Made by a program: the position numbers and the translations under genes | Notes under the pieces: generated by a model | Told to the model about the DNA's origin: nothing | Databases searched by the model: none | What the model saw: only the letters and a program-made list of their open reading frames with translations | NCBI RefSeq assembly: GCF_001673155.1 | Contig: NZ_LZLE01000366.1 | Coordinates: 21,101 to 85,100 of the forward strand | DNA: 64,000 nt | From: Mycobacterium sp. 1423905.2 | GTDB lineage: Bacteria > Actinomycetota > Actinomycetes > Mycobacteriales > Mycobacteriaceae | Reading direction: 5' to 3' | In this document: piece after piece, positions 1 to 10,492 of the stretch | How positions within the stretch are numbered: position 1 is the first letter of the stretch | Layout of the letters: each line of letters begins with the position of its first letter

Positions 1-1
1 C

Positions 2-2479
2 ACGGATGGTGACCGCGAAGGCGAAGCCATCGCCTGGCACCTGCTGGAAACGCTGAAACCGCGCATCCCGGTCAAGCGGATGGTCTTCCACGAGATCACC
101 GAACCGGCGATCCGCGCGGCCGCCGAACACCCGCGCGACCTGGACATCGACCTCGTGGACGCCCAGGAGACCCGCCGCATCCTGGACCGCCTCTACGGCT
201 ACGAGGTCAGCCCCGTGCTGTGGAAGAAAGTCGCACCCAAACTGTCGGCGGGCCGGGTCCAGTCGGTCGCCACCCGCATCATCGTGCAGCGCGAACGCGA
301 CCGCATGGCCTTCCGCAGCGCGTCGTACTGGGACATCGTCGCCCAACTCGACGCCAGCGTGTCCGACCCGAAGGCCCAGCCGCCCACCTTCACCGCCCGA
401 CTGACCAGCGTGGACGGGTTGCGCGTGGCCACCGGCCGCGACTTCGACTCGCTCGGCCAGCTGCGCAAGGCCGACGAGGTCACCGTCTTGGACGAGGCGA
501 GCGCCACCACGCTGGCCAGCCGTCTGCAAGGCGCGCAACTCAGCGTGGCCTCGGTGGACGAAAAGCCCTACACCCGCCGTCCCTATCCGCCGTTCATGAC
601 CTCGACGCTGCAGCAGGAAGCGGGCCGCAAGTTGCGGTTCTCCTCCGAACGAACGATGAGCATCGCGCAGCGGCTCTACGAGAACGGCTACATCACTTAT
701 ATGCGTACCGACTCCACCACGCTGTCGGAGTCGGCGATCAACGCCGCGCGTACCCAGGCGCGACAGCTCTACGGCGAGGAGTACGTGGCGTCGTCGCCGC
801 GCCAGTACACCCGCAAGGTGAAGAACGCCCAGGAGGCGCACGAGGCGATCCGGCCGGCCGGCGAGACGTTCGCCACCCCGGACGCGGTGCGCCGCGAACT
901 CGACGGCGACGAATTCCGGCTCTACGAGCTGGTGTGGCAGCGCACGGTCGCTTCCCAGATGGCCGATGCGCGCGGCACCACGCTGAGCCTGCGCATCGCC
1001 GGCGCCGCGGGTGAGCAGCAAGTGGTGTTCTCCGCCAGCGGCCGCACCCTGACCTTCCCCGGCTTCCTCAAGGCCTACGTGGAGACGGTCGACGAGCTGG
1101 CCGGCGGCGAAGCCGACGACGCCGAGCGGCGGCTGCCCAATCTCACCGAAGGCCAACGCCTGGAAGCTTTCGAACTCACCCCGGACGGGCACTCCACTAA
1201 CCCGCCGGCCCGCTACACCGAAGCGTCGTTGGTGAAGGCCCTCGAAGAACTCGGCATCGGCCGCCCGTCGACGTATTCGTCGATCATCAAGACCATCCAG
1301 GACCGCGGATACGTGCACAAGAAGGGCAGCGCGCTGGTGCCGTCCTGGGTGGCGTTCGCCGTCACCGGCTTGCTGGAACAGCATTTCGGGCGGCTGGTCG
1401 ACTACGACTTCACCGCCGCGATGGAAGACGAGCTGGACGCCATCGCCTCCGGGCAGGAACGGCGCACCGACTGGCTCAACCGGTTCTACTTCGGCGGCGA
1501 ACACGGCGTGGCCGACTCGGTGGCACGCTCGGGTGGGCTGAAAAAGCTCGTCGGCGTCAACCTGGAAGGCATCGACGCGCGAGAAGTCAACTCCATCAAG
1601 CTGTTTGACGACGCGCAGGGGCGGCCCATCTATGTCCGGGTCGGCAAGAACGGCCCCTACCTAGAGCGCACGGTCACCGGCGACGACGGTGAACCGACCC
1701 CGCAGCGGGCCAACCTCAACGACTCGCTGACCCCCGACGAACTGACCCTCGAAGTGGCCGAAGAGCTGTTCGCCACCCCGCAAGAGGGACGAGCGTTGGG
1801 CGTCGACCCGGCGACCGGCCACGAGATCGTCGCCAAAGACGGCCGGTACGGCCCATATGTCACCGAGGTCCTGCCCGAGCCGCCCGACGACCCGGATGGC
1901 GCGACGGTCAAGAAGGGCAAGAAACCCACCGGGCCCAAGCCGCGGACCGGGTCGCTGCTGCGCAGCATGGACCTGCAGACGGTGACGCTGGAAGACGCGC
2001 TGAAACTGTTGTCGTTGCCGCGGGTGGTCGGCGTCGACCCTCAGACCGGCGAGGAGATCACCGCGCAGAACGGGCGCTACGGGCCATACCTCAAGCGCGG
2101 CAACGATTCTCGCTCACTGGCTACCGAAGACCAGATCTTCACTATCACCCTCGACGAGGCCTTGAAGATCTACGCCGAGCCCAAACGCCGCGGCCGCCAG
2201 AGCGCGGCGGCGCCGCCGCTGCGCGAGCTGGGCACCGACCCGGCGTCGGGCAAGCCGATGGTGATAAAGGACGGCCGCTTCGGGCCGTATGTCACCGACG
2301 GCGAAACCAACGCCAGTCTGCGCAAGGGCGACGACGTGTTGTCGATCACCGACGAGCGCGCGGCCGAACTGCTGGCCGACCGGCGAGCCCGCGGTCCGGT
2401 GAAGCGGACTGCCAAGAAGACCGCTCGCAAGACAACCGCCAAGAAGGCGCCGGCCAAGAAGGCCGCCAAGCGCAGCTAA
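2..2479 (+). CDS. topA: DNA topoisomerase I (5' end outside window)
   Basis: Type IA topoisomerase that relaxes negatively supercoiled DNA through a 5'-phosphotyrosine intermediate. The reading frame is open from base 2, and the first residues TDGDREGEAIAWH are the metal-binding end of the TOPRIM domain, so about 100 N-terminal codons lie upstream of the window. The nucleophilic tyrosine is in YITYMRTDST (Tyr codon 698-700). The C-terminal third has repeated Topo_C modules marked by NGPYL, DGRYGPYV, NGRYGPYL and DGRFGPYV, and no zinc-finger cysteines. The protein ends in a lysine/alanine-rich tail, as is usual for mycobacterial TopA, where it helps DNA binding. It converges on the cyclase gene with only six bases between stop codons. 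Identification is firm. Confidence 0.97.
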   Translation, partial: TDGDREGEAIAWHLLETLKPRIPVKRMVFHEITEPAIRAAAEHPRDLDIDLVDAQETRRILDRLYGYEVSPVLWKKVAPKLSAGRVQSVATRIIVQRERDRMAFRSASYWDIVAQLDASVSDPKAQPPTFTARLTSVDGLRVATGRDFDSLGQLRKADEVTVLDEASATTLASRLQGAQLSVASVDEKPYTRRPYPPFMTSTLQQEAGRKLRFSSERTMSIAQRLYENGYITYMRTDSTTLSESAINAARTQARQLYGEEYVASSPRQYTRKVKNAQEAHEAIRPAGETFATPDAVRRELDGDEFRLYELVWQRTVASQMADARGTTLSLRIAGAAGEQQVVFSASGRTLTFPGFLKAYVETVDELAGGEADDAERRLPNLTEGQRLEAFELTPDGHSTNPPARYTEASLVKALEELGIGRPSTYSSIIKTIQDRGYVHKKGSALVPSWVAFAVTGLLEQHFGRLVDYDFTAAMEDELDAIASGQERRTDWLNRFYFGGEHGVADSVARSGGLKKLVGVNLEGIDAREVNSIKLFDDAQGRPIYVRVGKNGPYLERTVTGDDGEPTPQRANLNDSLTPDELTLEVAEELFATPQEGRALGVDPATGHEIVAKDGRYGPYVTEVLPEPPDDPDGATVKKGKKPTGPKPRTGSLLRSMDLQTVTLEDALKLLSLPRVVGVDPQTGEEITAQNGRYGPYLKRGNDSRSLATEDQIFTITLDEALKIYAEPKRRGRQSAAAPPLRELGTDPASGKPMVIKDGRFGPYVTDGETNASLRKGDDVLSITDERAAELLADRRARGPVKRTAKKTARKTTAKKAPAKKAAKRS

Positions 2480-2494
2480 CGGCGGTTACCGCCG
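2480..2494. terminator. hairpin between convergent topA and cyclase genes
   Basis: CGGCGG-TTA-CCGCCG forms a six-base-pair stem. The TTA loop is the complement of the TAA stop codon of the minus-strand cyclase gene. No T-tract follows on either strand, so termination is only inferred from position and symmetry. Confidence 0.35.
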
Positions 2495-4096
2495 GGCTCT
2501 GCTGGACACCTCTGCGCCGTCACGCAGCACGTCTTCTGGCGTCGCCAGATTCAGCGGCCGGGCCAGCTGTGTCGGGGCGGCACGGCCGCGTAGCTCGACG
2601 ACCTCGCCGACATCCCAGCACAGCGCCTCGGCGTCCAGGGCGCCGCTGACCGCGATCGCCGACGCCAGCACGTGACCGGGCTCCAGCTTGGCCAACTCGG
2701 TGAGCCGGGCCGCCTCGTTGACCGGGTCGCCGATCACGGTGTACTCGAAGCGGGCCTGAGCGCCGATGTGGCCGGCGATCGCTCGTCCCGCCGACACGCC
2801 GATGCCGAACTCCGCCGAACCCAGCACCGGAAGCAGCTCGTCGTGCAGTTGCCGGGCCGCGCACAACGCGGCGCCGGCGCCGTCCGGATGTTCGATCGGC
2901 GCGCCGAAGATCGCCAGCGCGGCGTCACCCTGGAACTTGTTGACGAACCCACCGTGGCGGCCGACGGTGTCGACGACCACCCGGAAGAACTCGTTGAGCA
3001 GGTGCACCACCTCGGCCGGAGGCCGGGTCGCGGCCAGCTGCGTCGAGCCGACCAGGTCGACGAACAGCACCGCGACGTCACGTTCTTGCCCGCCTAGTTC
3101 GGTGCCGCGCTCGATGGCGCGGCGCGCCACGTCTTCACCCACATAGCGGCCGAACAGGTCCCGCAGTCGTTGCCTTTCGGACAAGTCACGGACCATGTCG
3201 TTGAACCCGGCCTGCAGCAGGCCCAGCTCGCTGGCGTCGTAGATCTGCATGTGCGCGTTGTAATTGCCGCGCTGCACCTCGCTCAGCGCCCAACGAAGCT
3301 GGCGCAGCGGGTCAGCGATCGACATGGCCACCAGCAGGGTGCTCACCAGACCGATGCCCAACGCCGCCAACGCGAGCAGCAGGATCGGATTGAACAGCTT
3401 CTCGGCAGAAGCGTGCAGCAAGGCCACCTTGTCCGACACCACGGCCAGCACGATCGCCAATAGGGGGACCGCCGTGGACAACACCCAGGAAAGCATCAGC
3501 CGCAAGATGACGCCGGGGGCCTTCAGCTTCTCCGGCACACCGCTACGCAACGCGGCGACGGCCACCGGGCGCAGCACGCGTTCGGATTGCAGATACCCGA
3601 TGATCGCGGTCGCGGTGGCACCCAGGGCCGTGGCGACCGCGACGACCGGCGCGGCGTTCTTGGCCACCGACCAACTGGCGACGATGAACACCACGCTGCC
3701 GACCGCCCAGGCGGCCATGCTGATCAGCGTGCGATAGAACGGCATGCGCAGCGCGCGGCTGCGGGCCAGTTCGGTGGCCGCAGGATCGGTCTCGACCAGC
3801 AGGTTGTCGCGTCGCTGCCATCGGAAGACCGGCATCAGCAACTTCAGGTTCCACGCGAATCCCGCGAAGAACAGGATGATGACGCTGCTGATGAAGATCG
3901 CCACGTTCAGCGGCGGCAGGTCGTCGAGCTGAATGCGGTCGTGCGGGGGCAGCCCGTAGCGCAGGAATCCGAGCACGAACAGCCCGCCGATGATGTCGGC
4001 CTGCAGCATGCTCAGCGAGAACACCGGCCACGGGGTGCGCACCACCCACCGGACGAATGCATCGATTCGCCTCGGAAGTGCTGCTGCCGTGTTCAC
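2486..4096 (-). CDS. membrane class III adenylate cyclase with HAMP domain (Rv3645-like)
   Basis: Predicted integral membrane nucleotidyl cyclase making cAMP from ATP. The N-terminal 280 residues hold about six hydrophobic segments. A HAMP linker follows (near DPLRQLRWALSEVQRGNY), then the cyclase domain from about residue 325. Metal-binding aspartates are in VLFVDLVGST and KFQGDAALAIFG, and the transition-state Asn/Arg pair is in VNEAAR. The lysine of VNKFQGD fits the adenine-specifying position. All catalytic positions seem intact. Start is GTG 4096. In M. tuberculosis the Rv3645 product is the main source of cAMP during growth on fatty acids; this role is transferred by homology and position beside topA. 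Confidence 0.93.
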   Translation of the reverse strand: MNTAAALPRRIDAFVRWVVRTPWPVFSLSMLQADIIGGLFVLGFLRYGLPPHDRIQLDDLPPLNVAIFISSVIILFFAGFAWNLKLLMPVFRWQRRDNLLVETDPAATELARSRALRMPFYRTLISMAAWAVGSVVFIVASWSVAKNAAPVVAVATALGATATAIIGYLQSERVLRPVAVAALRSGVPEKLKAPGVILRLMLSWVLSTAVPLLAIVLAVVSDKVALLHASAEKLFNPILLLALAALGIGLVSTLLVAMSIADPLRQLRWALSEVQRGNYNAHMQIYDASELGLLQAGFNDMVRDLSERQRLRDLFGRYVGEDVARRAIERGTELGGQERDVAVLFVDLVGSTQLAATRPPAEVVHLLNEFFRVVVDTVGRHGGFVNKFQGDAALAIFGAPIEHPDGAGAALCAARQLHDELLPVLGSAEFGIGVSAGRAIAGHIGAQARFEYTVIGDPVNEAARLTELAKLEPGHVLASAIAVSGALDAEALCWDVGEVVELRGRAAPTQLARPLNLATPEDVLRDGAEVSSRARR

Positions 4097-4233
4097 AAAT
4101 CCACCGTATCGGGCGGGGGTGACTCGCCGGAAACTTACCGAGGAGTCGGCAAGTCGCGCCGCGCAGCGAATCTGGCCGGAAGGTCACAGAACTGTCGCGA
4201 AACGATGGCCGAACGGTATCTGTCGGTAGCGAT

Positions 4234-4239
4234 TACTAG
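4234..4239 (+). promoter_or_regulatory. -10 element, likely leaderless start of the delta'-like gene
   Basis: TACTAG followed by eight bases and then ATG 4248. The same hexamer-to-start spacing occurs at lysS and cysS in this window, which suggests a leaderless transcript. No -35 element is evident. Confidence 0.45.
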
Positions 4240-4247
4240 TGTCAATC

Positions 4248-5456
4248 ATGATGTCCGGGGTGTTTACGCGGCTGGTAGGTCAAACGGCTGTGGAGTCTGA
4301 GCTGCTCGCGGCCGCCCGAGCCGCGCGCCGTGATCCAGGCCACAGCTCCACGGAGTCCGGAACTATGACACACGCCTGGCTCATCACCGGGCCGCCCGGG
4401 TCGGGGCGTTCGGTCGCCGCGTTGTGCTTCGCGGCCGCCCTGCAGTGCACCTCCGACGACGAGCCGGGCTGCGGCAGCTGCAAGGCCTGCACGACGACCA
4501 TGGCCGGCACCCACGCCGACGTCCGGCGGGTGATCCCTGAGGGTCTGTCCATCGGCGTCGACGAGATGCGGGCCATCGTGCAGATCGCCTCCCGCCGGCC
4601 GACCACCGGACGCTGCCAGATCGTGCTGATCGAGGACGCCGACCGGCTCACCGAGGGGGCGGCCAACGCGCTGCTCAAGGTCGTCGAGGAGCCGCCGGCG
4701 TCGACGGTGTTCCTGCTGTGCGCGCCGTCGGTGGACCCCGAGGACATCGCGATCACGCTGCGTTCCCGGTGCCGGCATGTGGCGCTGGTGACCCCGTCGA
4801 CCCCCGCGATCGCCCAGGTGCTGATCGACGGCGACGGGTTGAGCGCCGAGACGGCGAACTGGGCGGCCTCGGTCAGCGGTGGCCATGTGGGGCGCGCACG
4901 CCGACTGGCCACCGATGCCCAGGCCCGGGAGCGCCGCGAGCGGGCGCTGGGCCTGGTGCGCGACGCCGCGACACCGGCGCGGGCCTACGCCGCCGCCGAG
5001 GAACTGGTCGCGGCGGCCGAAGCCGAGGCCGTCGTGTTGACCGCCGACCGCGCCGAGGCCGAGACCGAGGAGTTGCGCACCGCGTTGGGCGCCGGCGGCA
5101 CCGGCAAGGGCACCGCCGGTGCGCTGCGCGGTTCGGCGGGCGCCATCAAGGACCTCGAGCGGCGCCAGAAGTCCCGGCAGACCCGCGCCTCGCGCGATGC
5201 GCTGGACCGTGCGCTGATCGACCTGGCCACCTACTTCCGCGACGCACTGCTGGTTTCGGCGAAGGCGGGCCACGTCGCCGCCAACCACCCGGACATGGCC
5301 GAGAGGGTCGCCGCGCTGGCCGACCATGCCGCACCGGAACGGCTGCTGCGCTGCATCGAGGCCGTCTTGGAGTGCCGCGAAGCGCTGGCGGTCAACGTCA
5401 AACCGAAATTCGCCGTCGACGCCATGGTCGCCACGATCGGCCAGGAACTGCGGTAG
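4248..5456 (+). CDS. DNA polymerase III delta'-like clamp-loader subunit (Rv3644c-like)
   Basis: AAA+ family protein of the clamp-loader complex that helps load the beta sliding clamp. The N-terminus (FTRLVGQTAVE) and a four-cysteine zinc module, C-x7-C-x2-C-x2-C beginning CTSDDEPGC, are typical. The P-loop reads GPPGSGRSV: the lysine of Walker A is replaced by arginine, as expected for a subunit that does not hydrolyse ATP. The Walker B-like LIEDADRLT and sensor region (LRSRCRH, the SRC motif) follow. The C-terminal half is helical. Start chosen at ATG 4248 because a -10 hexamer sits eight bases upstream; ATG 4251 and GTG 4239 are alternatives. The tRNA-Thr gene follows by 51 bases. Confidence 0.9.
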   Translation: MMSGVFTRLVGQTAVESELLAAARAARRDPGHSSTESGTMTHAWLITGPPGSGRSVAALCFAAALQCTSDDEPGCGSCKACTTTMAGTHADVRRVIPEGLSIGVDEMRAIVQIASRRPTTGRCQIVLIEDADRLTEGAANALLKVVEEPPASTVFLLCAPSVDPEDIAITLRSRCRHVALVTPSTPAIAQVLIDGDGLSAETANWAASVSGGHVGRARRLATDAQARERRERALGLVRDAATPARAYAAAEELVAAAEAEAVVLTADRAEAETEELRTALGAGGTGKGTAGALRGSAGAIKDLERRQKSRQTRASRDALDRALIDLATYFRDALLVSAKAGHVAANHPDMAERVAALADHAAPERLLRCIEAVLECREALAVNVKPKFAVDAMVATIGQELR

Positions 5457-5467
5457 GCCGAATCAAC

Positions 5468-5496
5468 TTGGGCGGTCCGCTCGACTGCCGTAGACT
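5468..5496 (+). promoter_or_regulatory. promoter of tRNA-Thr
   Basis: TTGGGC (5468-5473) and TAGACT (5491-5496) are separated by exactly 17 bases, a good sigma-A match. The mature tRNA begins 11 bases after the -10. Confidence 0.65.
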
Positions 5497-5507
5497 CGTG
5501 CCGCCCG

Positions 5508-5583
5508 GCCGCCTTAGCTCAGTCGGTAGAGCGATTCACTCGTAATGAATAGGTCGGGGGTTCGATTCCCCCAGGCGGCTCCA
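5508..5583 (+). tRNA. tRNA-Thr (anticodon CGU)
   Basis: A full cloverleaf can be folded by eye. Acceptor arms GCCGCCT and AGGCGGC pair over seven bases, D-arm GCTC/GAGC, anticodon stem ATTCA/TGAAT around loop CTCGTAA (anticodon CGT in DNA), and T-arm GGGGG/CCCCC around TTCGATT. The discriminator base is T and CCA is encoded at 5581-5583. It reads ACG codons. Confidence 0.97.
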
Positions 5584-5596
5584 AACCCCTCACGCC

Positions 5597-5643
5597 CGAA
5601 TGTGACGCCAGCTTCACGTTCGACGCCCAGTGTGCGGCCAGCT

Positions 5644-5653
<10 letters not shown>
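5597..5653. terminator. tandem stem-loops between tRNA-Thr and the convergent membrane-protein gene
   Basis: Two hairpins lie side by side. The first pairs CGAATGTGA with TCACGTTCG (5597-5622, one G-T wobble). The second pairs CCCAGTGTG with CACACTGGG (5626-5653, perfect nine base pairs). Both carry GCCAGCT in the loop. The second includes the stop codon of the minus-strand gene. No T-tract is present. They resemble the mycobacterial terminator-like hairpins described as TRIT motifs, although that match is from memory. Confidence 0.6.
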
Positions 5654-8392
<2,739 letters not shown>

Positions 8393-9268
8393 TTACAGCG
8401 GGATCGGGCTGTCCAACCGGTCGGCGACCGCGTTGAGAAACGGATGCTGGTCTTCGTCGAGGTAGTCCGCAGGCGGCCGCCAGTCGATGCGGCCCATCTT
8501 GCCGGCGAACAACCCGTATCCGATCAGCTCCTGCAGCCGAGGTTCGAAGCGGCGCACCAACTCTCGCGGCAAGCTGAGCTGCTGGTTGACCTGCTGGCGT
8601 AGGAATCCCGCGCAGAAGTTGACGGTCAACGCGGGCCGCGGCGCGTCAGTGCGGTTGGCCGCGGCGGTATGCCACAGGCTGCCGTTCCAGATCAACGCGT
8701 CACCGGCTTTGATCTCGATCGGCTTGCCTTCGGGATACGGCGCTGACGGCTGCTCTGTCCAGCGGTGTGATCCCGGCACCACCTGGGTGGCGCCGTTGTC
8801 GGCGGTGAAGTCGCACAAGGCGATCAGCGCGTTGCACAGCAGAGGCTGATGCGGCCGGGGCAGCGGATACATCTCGTCGTCGCAGTGCAGGCGTTGAGCG
8901 ACCGCTCCGGGCAGCTGGTTGCTGGTCATGCACCACGACAGCAGACAGTCGCGGCCCAGCACGCCTTCGATCACCGGCAGCAACTTCGGGTGCACGGGCA
9001 GCGCCTCGTAACGAGCACCGTGCAGCAGCAGGTTGTCGATGCGCACCCAGTCGTGGTCGGCTCGGTTGCCCGGCACGTGGCCGGGCCAGGCCAGGCCTTT
9101 GACCACTGTGGTGGAGTTGGCGATGACGGTCGGCAATTCCCGCTCGAGCCGGCGGGTATCGGCCAAGAACTCAGCGACCGAATCGGCGTCGAGGACGTCT
9201 TCGACCACCGTGTAGCCGAACTCGTCGATCTCGCCGACGTGGCGCTGGACCGAGGAGCCCTGTGTCAT
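8393..9268 (-). CDS. PhyH-type Fe(II)/2-oxoglutarate dioxygenase (Rv3633-like)
   Basis: Member of the phytanoyl-CoA dioxygenase family, 291 residues. The iron-binding HxD is seen in RLHCDDE, and the distal histidine in VPGSHRW; the region between them is the usual double-stranded beta-helix. No membrane segment or signal peptide is visible, so it is probably cytosolic. The ATG at 9268 overlaps the TGA of the 26-aa ORF upstream (ATGA), indicating translational coupling. It is the last gene of the operon containing ppgS, so a substrate linked to polyprenyl-phosphate GalNAc or cell-wall lipid metabolism is a reasonable guess, but none is demonstrated. Confidence 0.9.
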   Translation of the reverse strand: MTQGSSVQRHVGEIDEFGYTVVEDVLDADSVAEFLADTRRLERELPTVIANSTTVVKGLAWPGHVPGNRADHDWVRIDNLLLHGARYEALPVHPKLLPVIEGVLGRDCLLSWCMTSNQLPGAVAQRLHCDDEMYPLPRPHQPLLCNALIALCDFTADNGATQVVPGSHRWTEQPSAPYPEGKPIEIKAGDALIWNGSLWHTAAANRTDAPRPALTVNFCAGFLRQQVNQQLSLPRELVRRFEPRLQELIGYGLFAGKMGRIDWRPPADYLDEDQHPFLNAVADRLDSPIPL

Positions 9269-9348
9269 CAAGCGGGCAGCAAATCCTTTTCGGTGTCACC
9301 TTCGTCGCGGTCGTCGTCGGCGGTGGTGACTTCGTCGGGGTCGATCAT
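9268..9348 (-). CDS. 26-aa acidic microprotein, coupled to the PhyH gene
   Basis: A short ORF starting MIDPDEVTTADDD and ending KDLLPA. An AGGAGG Shine-Dalgarno lies five bases before the ATG, one of the best in the window. Its TGA overlaps the ATG of the dioxygenase gene by the ATGA arrangement. Eleven of 26 residues are Asp or Glu. It could be a real microprotein, a translational-coupling leader, or both. No function can be assigned from sequence. Confidence 0.6.
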   Translation of the reverse strand: MIDPDEVTTADDDRDEGDTEKDLLPA

Positions 9349-9370
9349 GGGTGCCTCCTGAACAGCGAAC

Positions 9371-9748
9371 TTATTGACGTAACTGTAAGTCGCTGGGCGG
9401 GTGGTGGCTAGTGTTTTCCGGAGCTTGAGCACTCTCCAAAGCGACCGCGCGAGCCAGGCGCGCATAACGCAGTTCCAGGTCTTTGAATCTCAGGTAGGTG
9501 CTCAAAGTGGTGAAACTGAACGCCATCACCAACGCGTACAGCATCAGGTCGGTGCCGCGGTTGACCCCGAACCAGTGCGCCACCACGGTGGTGTCGTCGG
9601 GCCGCAGCACCGCGTACACACCGGCCAACACGAACAGGACGTAGCCGACCTTGACCCACGCCTTGGAACGGGCGCTGCGGCGCGAGCGCAACAGATACAC
9701 CAGCAACGCGATGATGGAGCCGATCAACAGCACCTGGATCCAATTCAC
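9371..9748 (-). CDS. small membrane partner of polyprenyl-phospho-GalNAc synthase (Rv3632-like)
   Basis: A 125-residue membrane protein of the DUF2304 type: three hydrophobic segments (around residues 3-20, 33-50 and 66-85) and a charged C-terminal tail. The GTG start at 9748 overlaps the ppgS stop codon (GTGA). In M. tuberculosis the partner protein Rv3632 increases the activity of PpgS, probably as a membrane anchor; the tight coupling here agrees. A longer reading frame to 9871 exists but runs into ppgS and starts with no family-like sequence. Confidence 0.88.
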   Translation of the reverse strand: MNWIQVLLIGSIIALLVYLLRSRRSARSKAWVKVGYVLFVLAGVYAVLRPDDTTVVAHWFGVNRGTDLMLYALVMAFSFTTLSTYLRFKDLELRYARLARAVALESAQAPENTSHHPPSDLQLRQ

Positions 9749-10458
9749 CGTCGCATCCTTCCTCGTAGGAATCCGTCGAAAATGATGTTGACGCCGTTGA
9801 GCAGCGGCTGGCCCTTCGACTTGGAGTAGTCGGTGTAGAGCACCTCGACCGGCTCTTCGGCTACCCGCCAATGGTTTTCGGCGATCAACATGACGAACTC
9901 GGTGGCATGGCTCATGCCGCTCATGGTGATGTTGAGCGCGTCGGCGACCTTTTTGTTGAACACCCGCAGGCCGTTGTTGGTGTCGGTCAGCCCAAGCTGA
10001 CGGCCACGCCGGCTCAACCGGGCCGCGGTCCGCAGCACGATCCGCTTGAGCAGCGGCGGCCGGCTGGCCGAAGCCTGGTCGGCTTGCTGGGCGAAGCGGG
10101 TGCCGATCACCACGTCGACGTCATCTGCGGAGAGCCGCTCGACCATGGCGGCAAGGTCCTTGACGCGGTGTTGTCCGTCGGCGTCGAACGTGGCGAACAC
10201 CTGCGCGCCGGGCTGGCGGCGGGCGTACTCCACGCCGGTCTGGATGGCAGCGCCCTGACCGAGATTGATCGGGTGGCGCACCAAGTGCGCCCCGGCCCGC
10301 CGCGCGATCTCCCCGGTGCCGTCGGTACTGCCGTCATCCACGCATACGACGTTGTCGAAGACCGCGCGCAAATCGGCGACGACCTCGCCGATGACGGCGG
10401 CTTCGTTGAAGGCGGGAACGACGATCCAGACGTCGGCGTAAAGCGATTGAGTGGCCAT
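9745..10458 (-). CDS. ppgS: polyprenyl-phospho-N-acetylgalactosaminyl synthase, GT2 family
   Basis: DPM1-like GT-A glycosyltransferase, 237 residues, that transfers GalNAc from UDP-GalNAc to polyprenyl phosphate on the cytoplasmic face; the lipid-linked sugar then donates the galactosamine of arabinogalactan. Visible motifs are VVPAFNEAAVIGEVV, VDDGSTDGT, and the DxD-type FDADGQH, with the acceptor-region NNGLRVFNKK near residue 165. No membrane helix is present, in keeping with dependence on the small membrane partner encoded next. Function is taken from published work on the M. tuberculosis orthologue Rv3631. Confidence 0.92.
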   Translation of the reverse strand: MATQSLYADVWIVVPAFNEAAVIGEVVADLRAVFDNVVCVDDGSTDGTGEIARRAGAHLVRHPINLGQGAAIQTGVEYARRQPGAQVFATFDADGQHRVKDLAAMVERLSADDVDVVIGTRFAQQADQASASRPPLLKRIVLRTAARLSRRGRQLGLTDTNNGLRVFNKKVADALNITMSGMSHATEFVMLIAENHWRVAEEPVEVLYTDYSKSKGQPLLNGVNIIFDGFLRGRMRR

Positions 10459-10492
10459 TTAAGCCCACAAGGTACACGTTGTGCACGCTCGA

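Noticed and set aside
4242..5327. 361-aa open frame antisense to the clamp-loader gene
   Set aside because: It has no family motifs, is rich in Arg/Gly/Pro typical of GC-rich shadow frames, and lies wholly opposite a well-supported gene.
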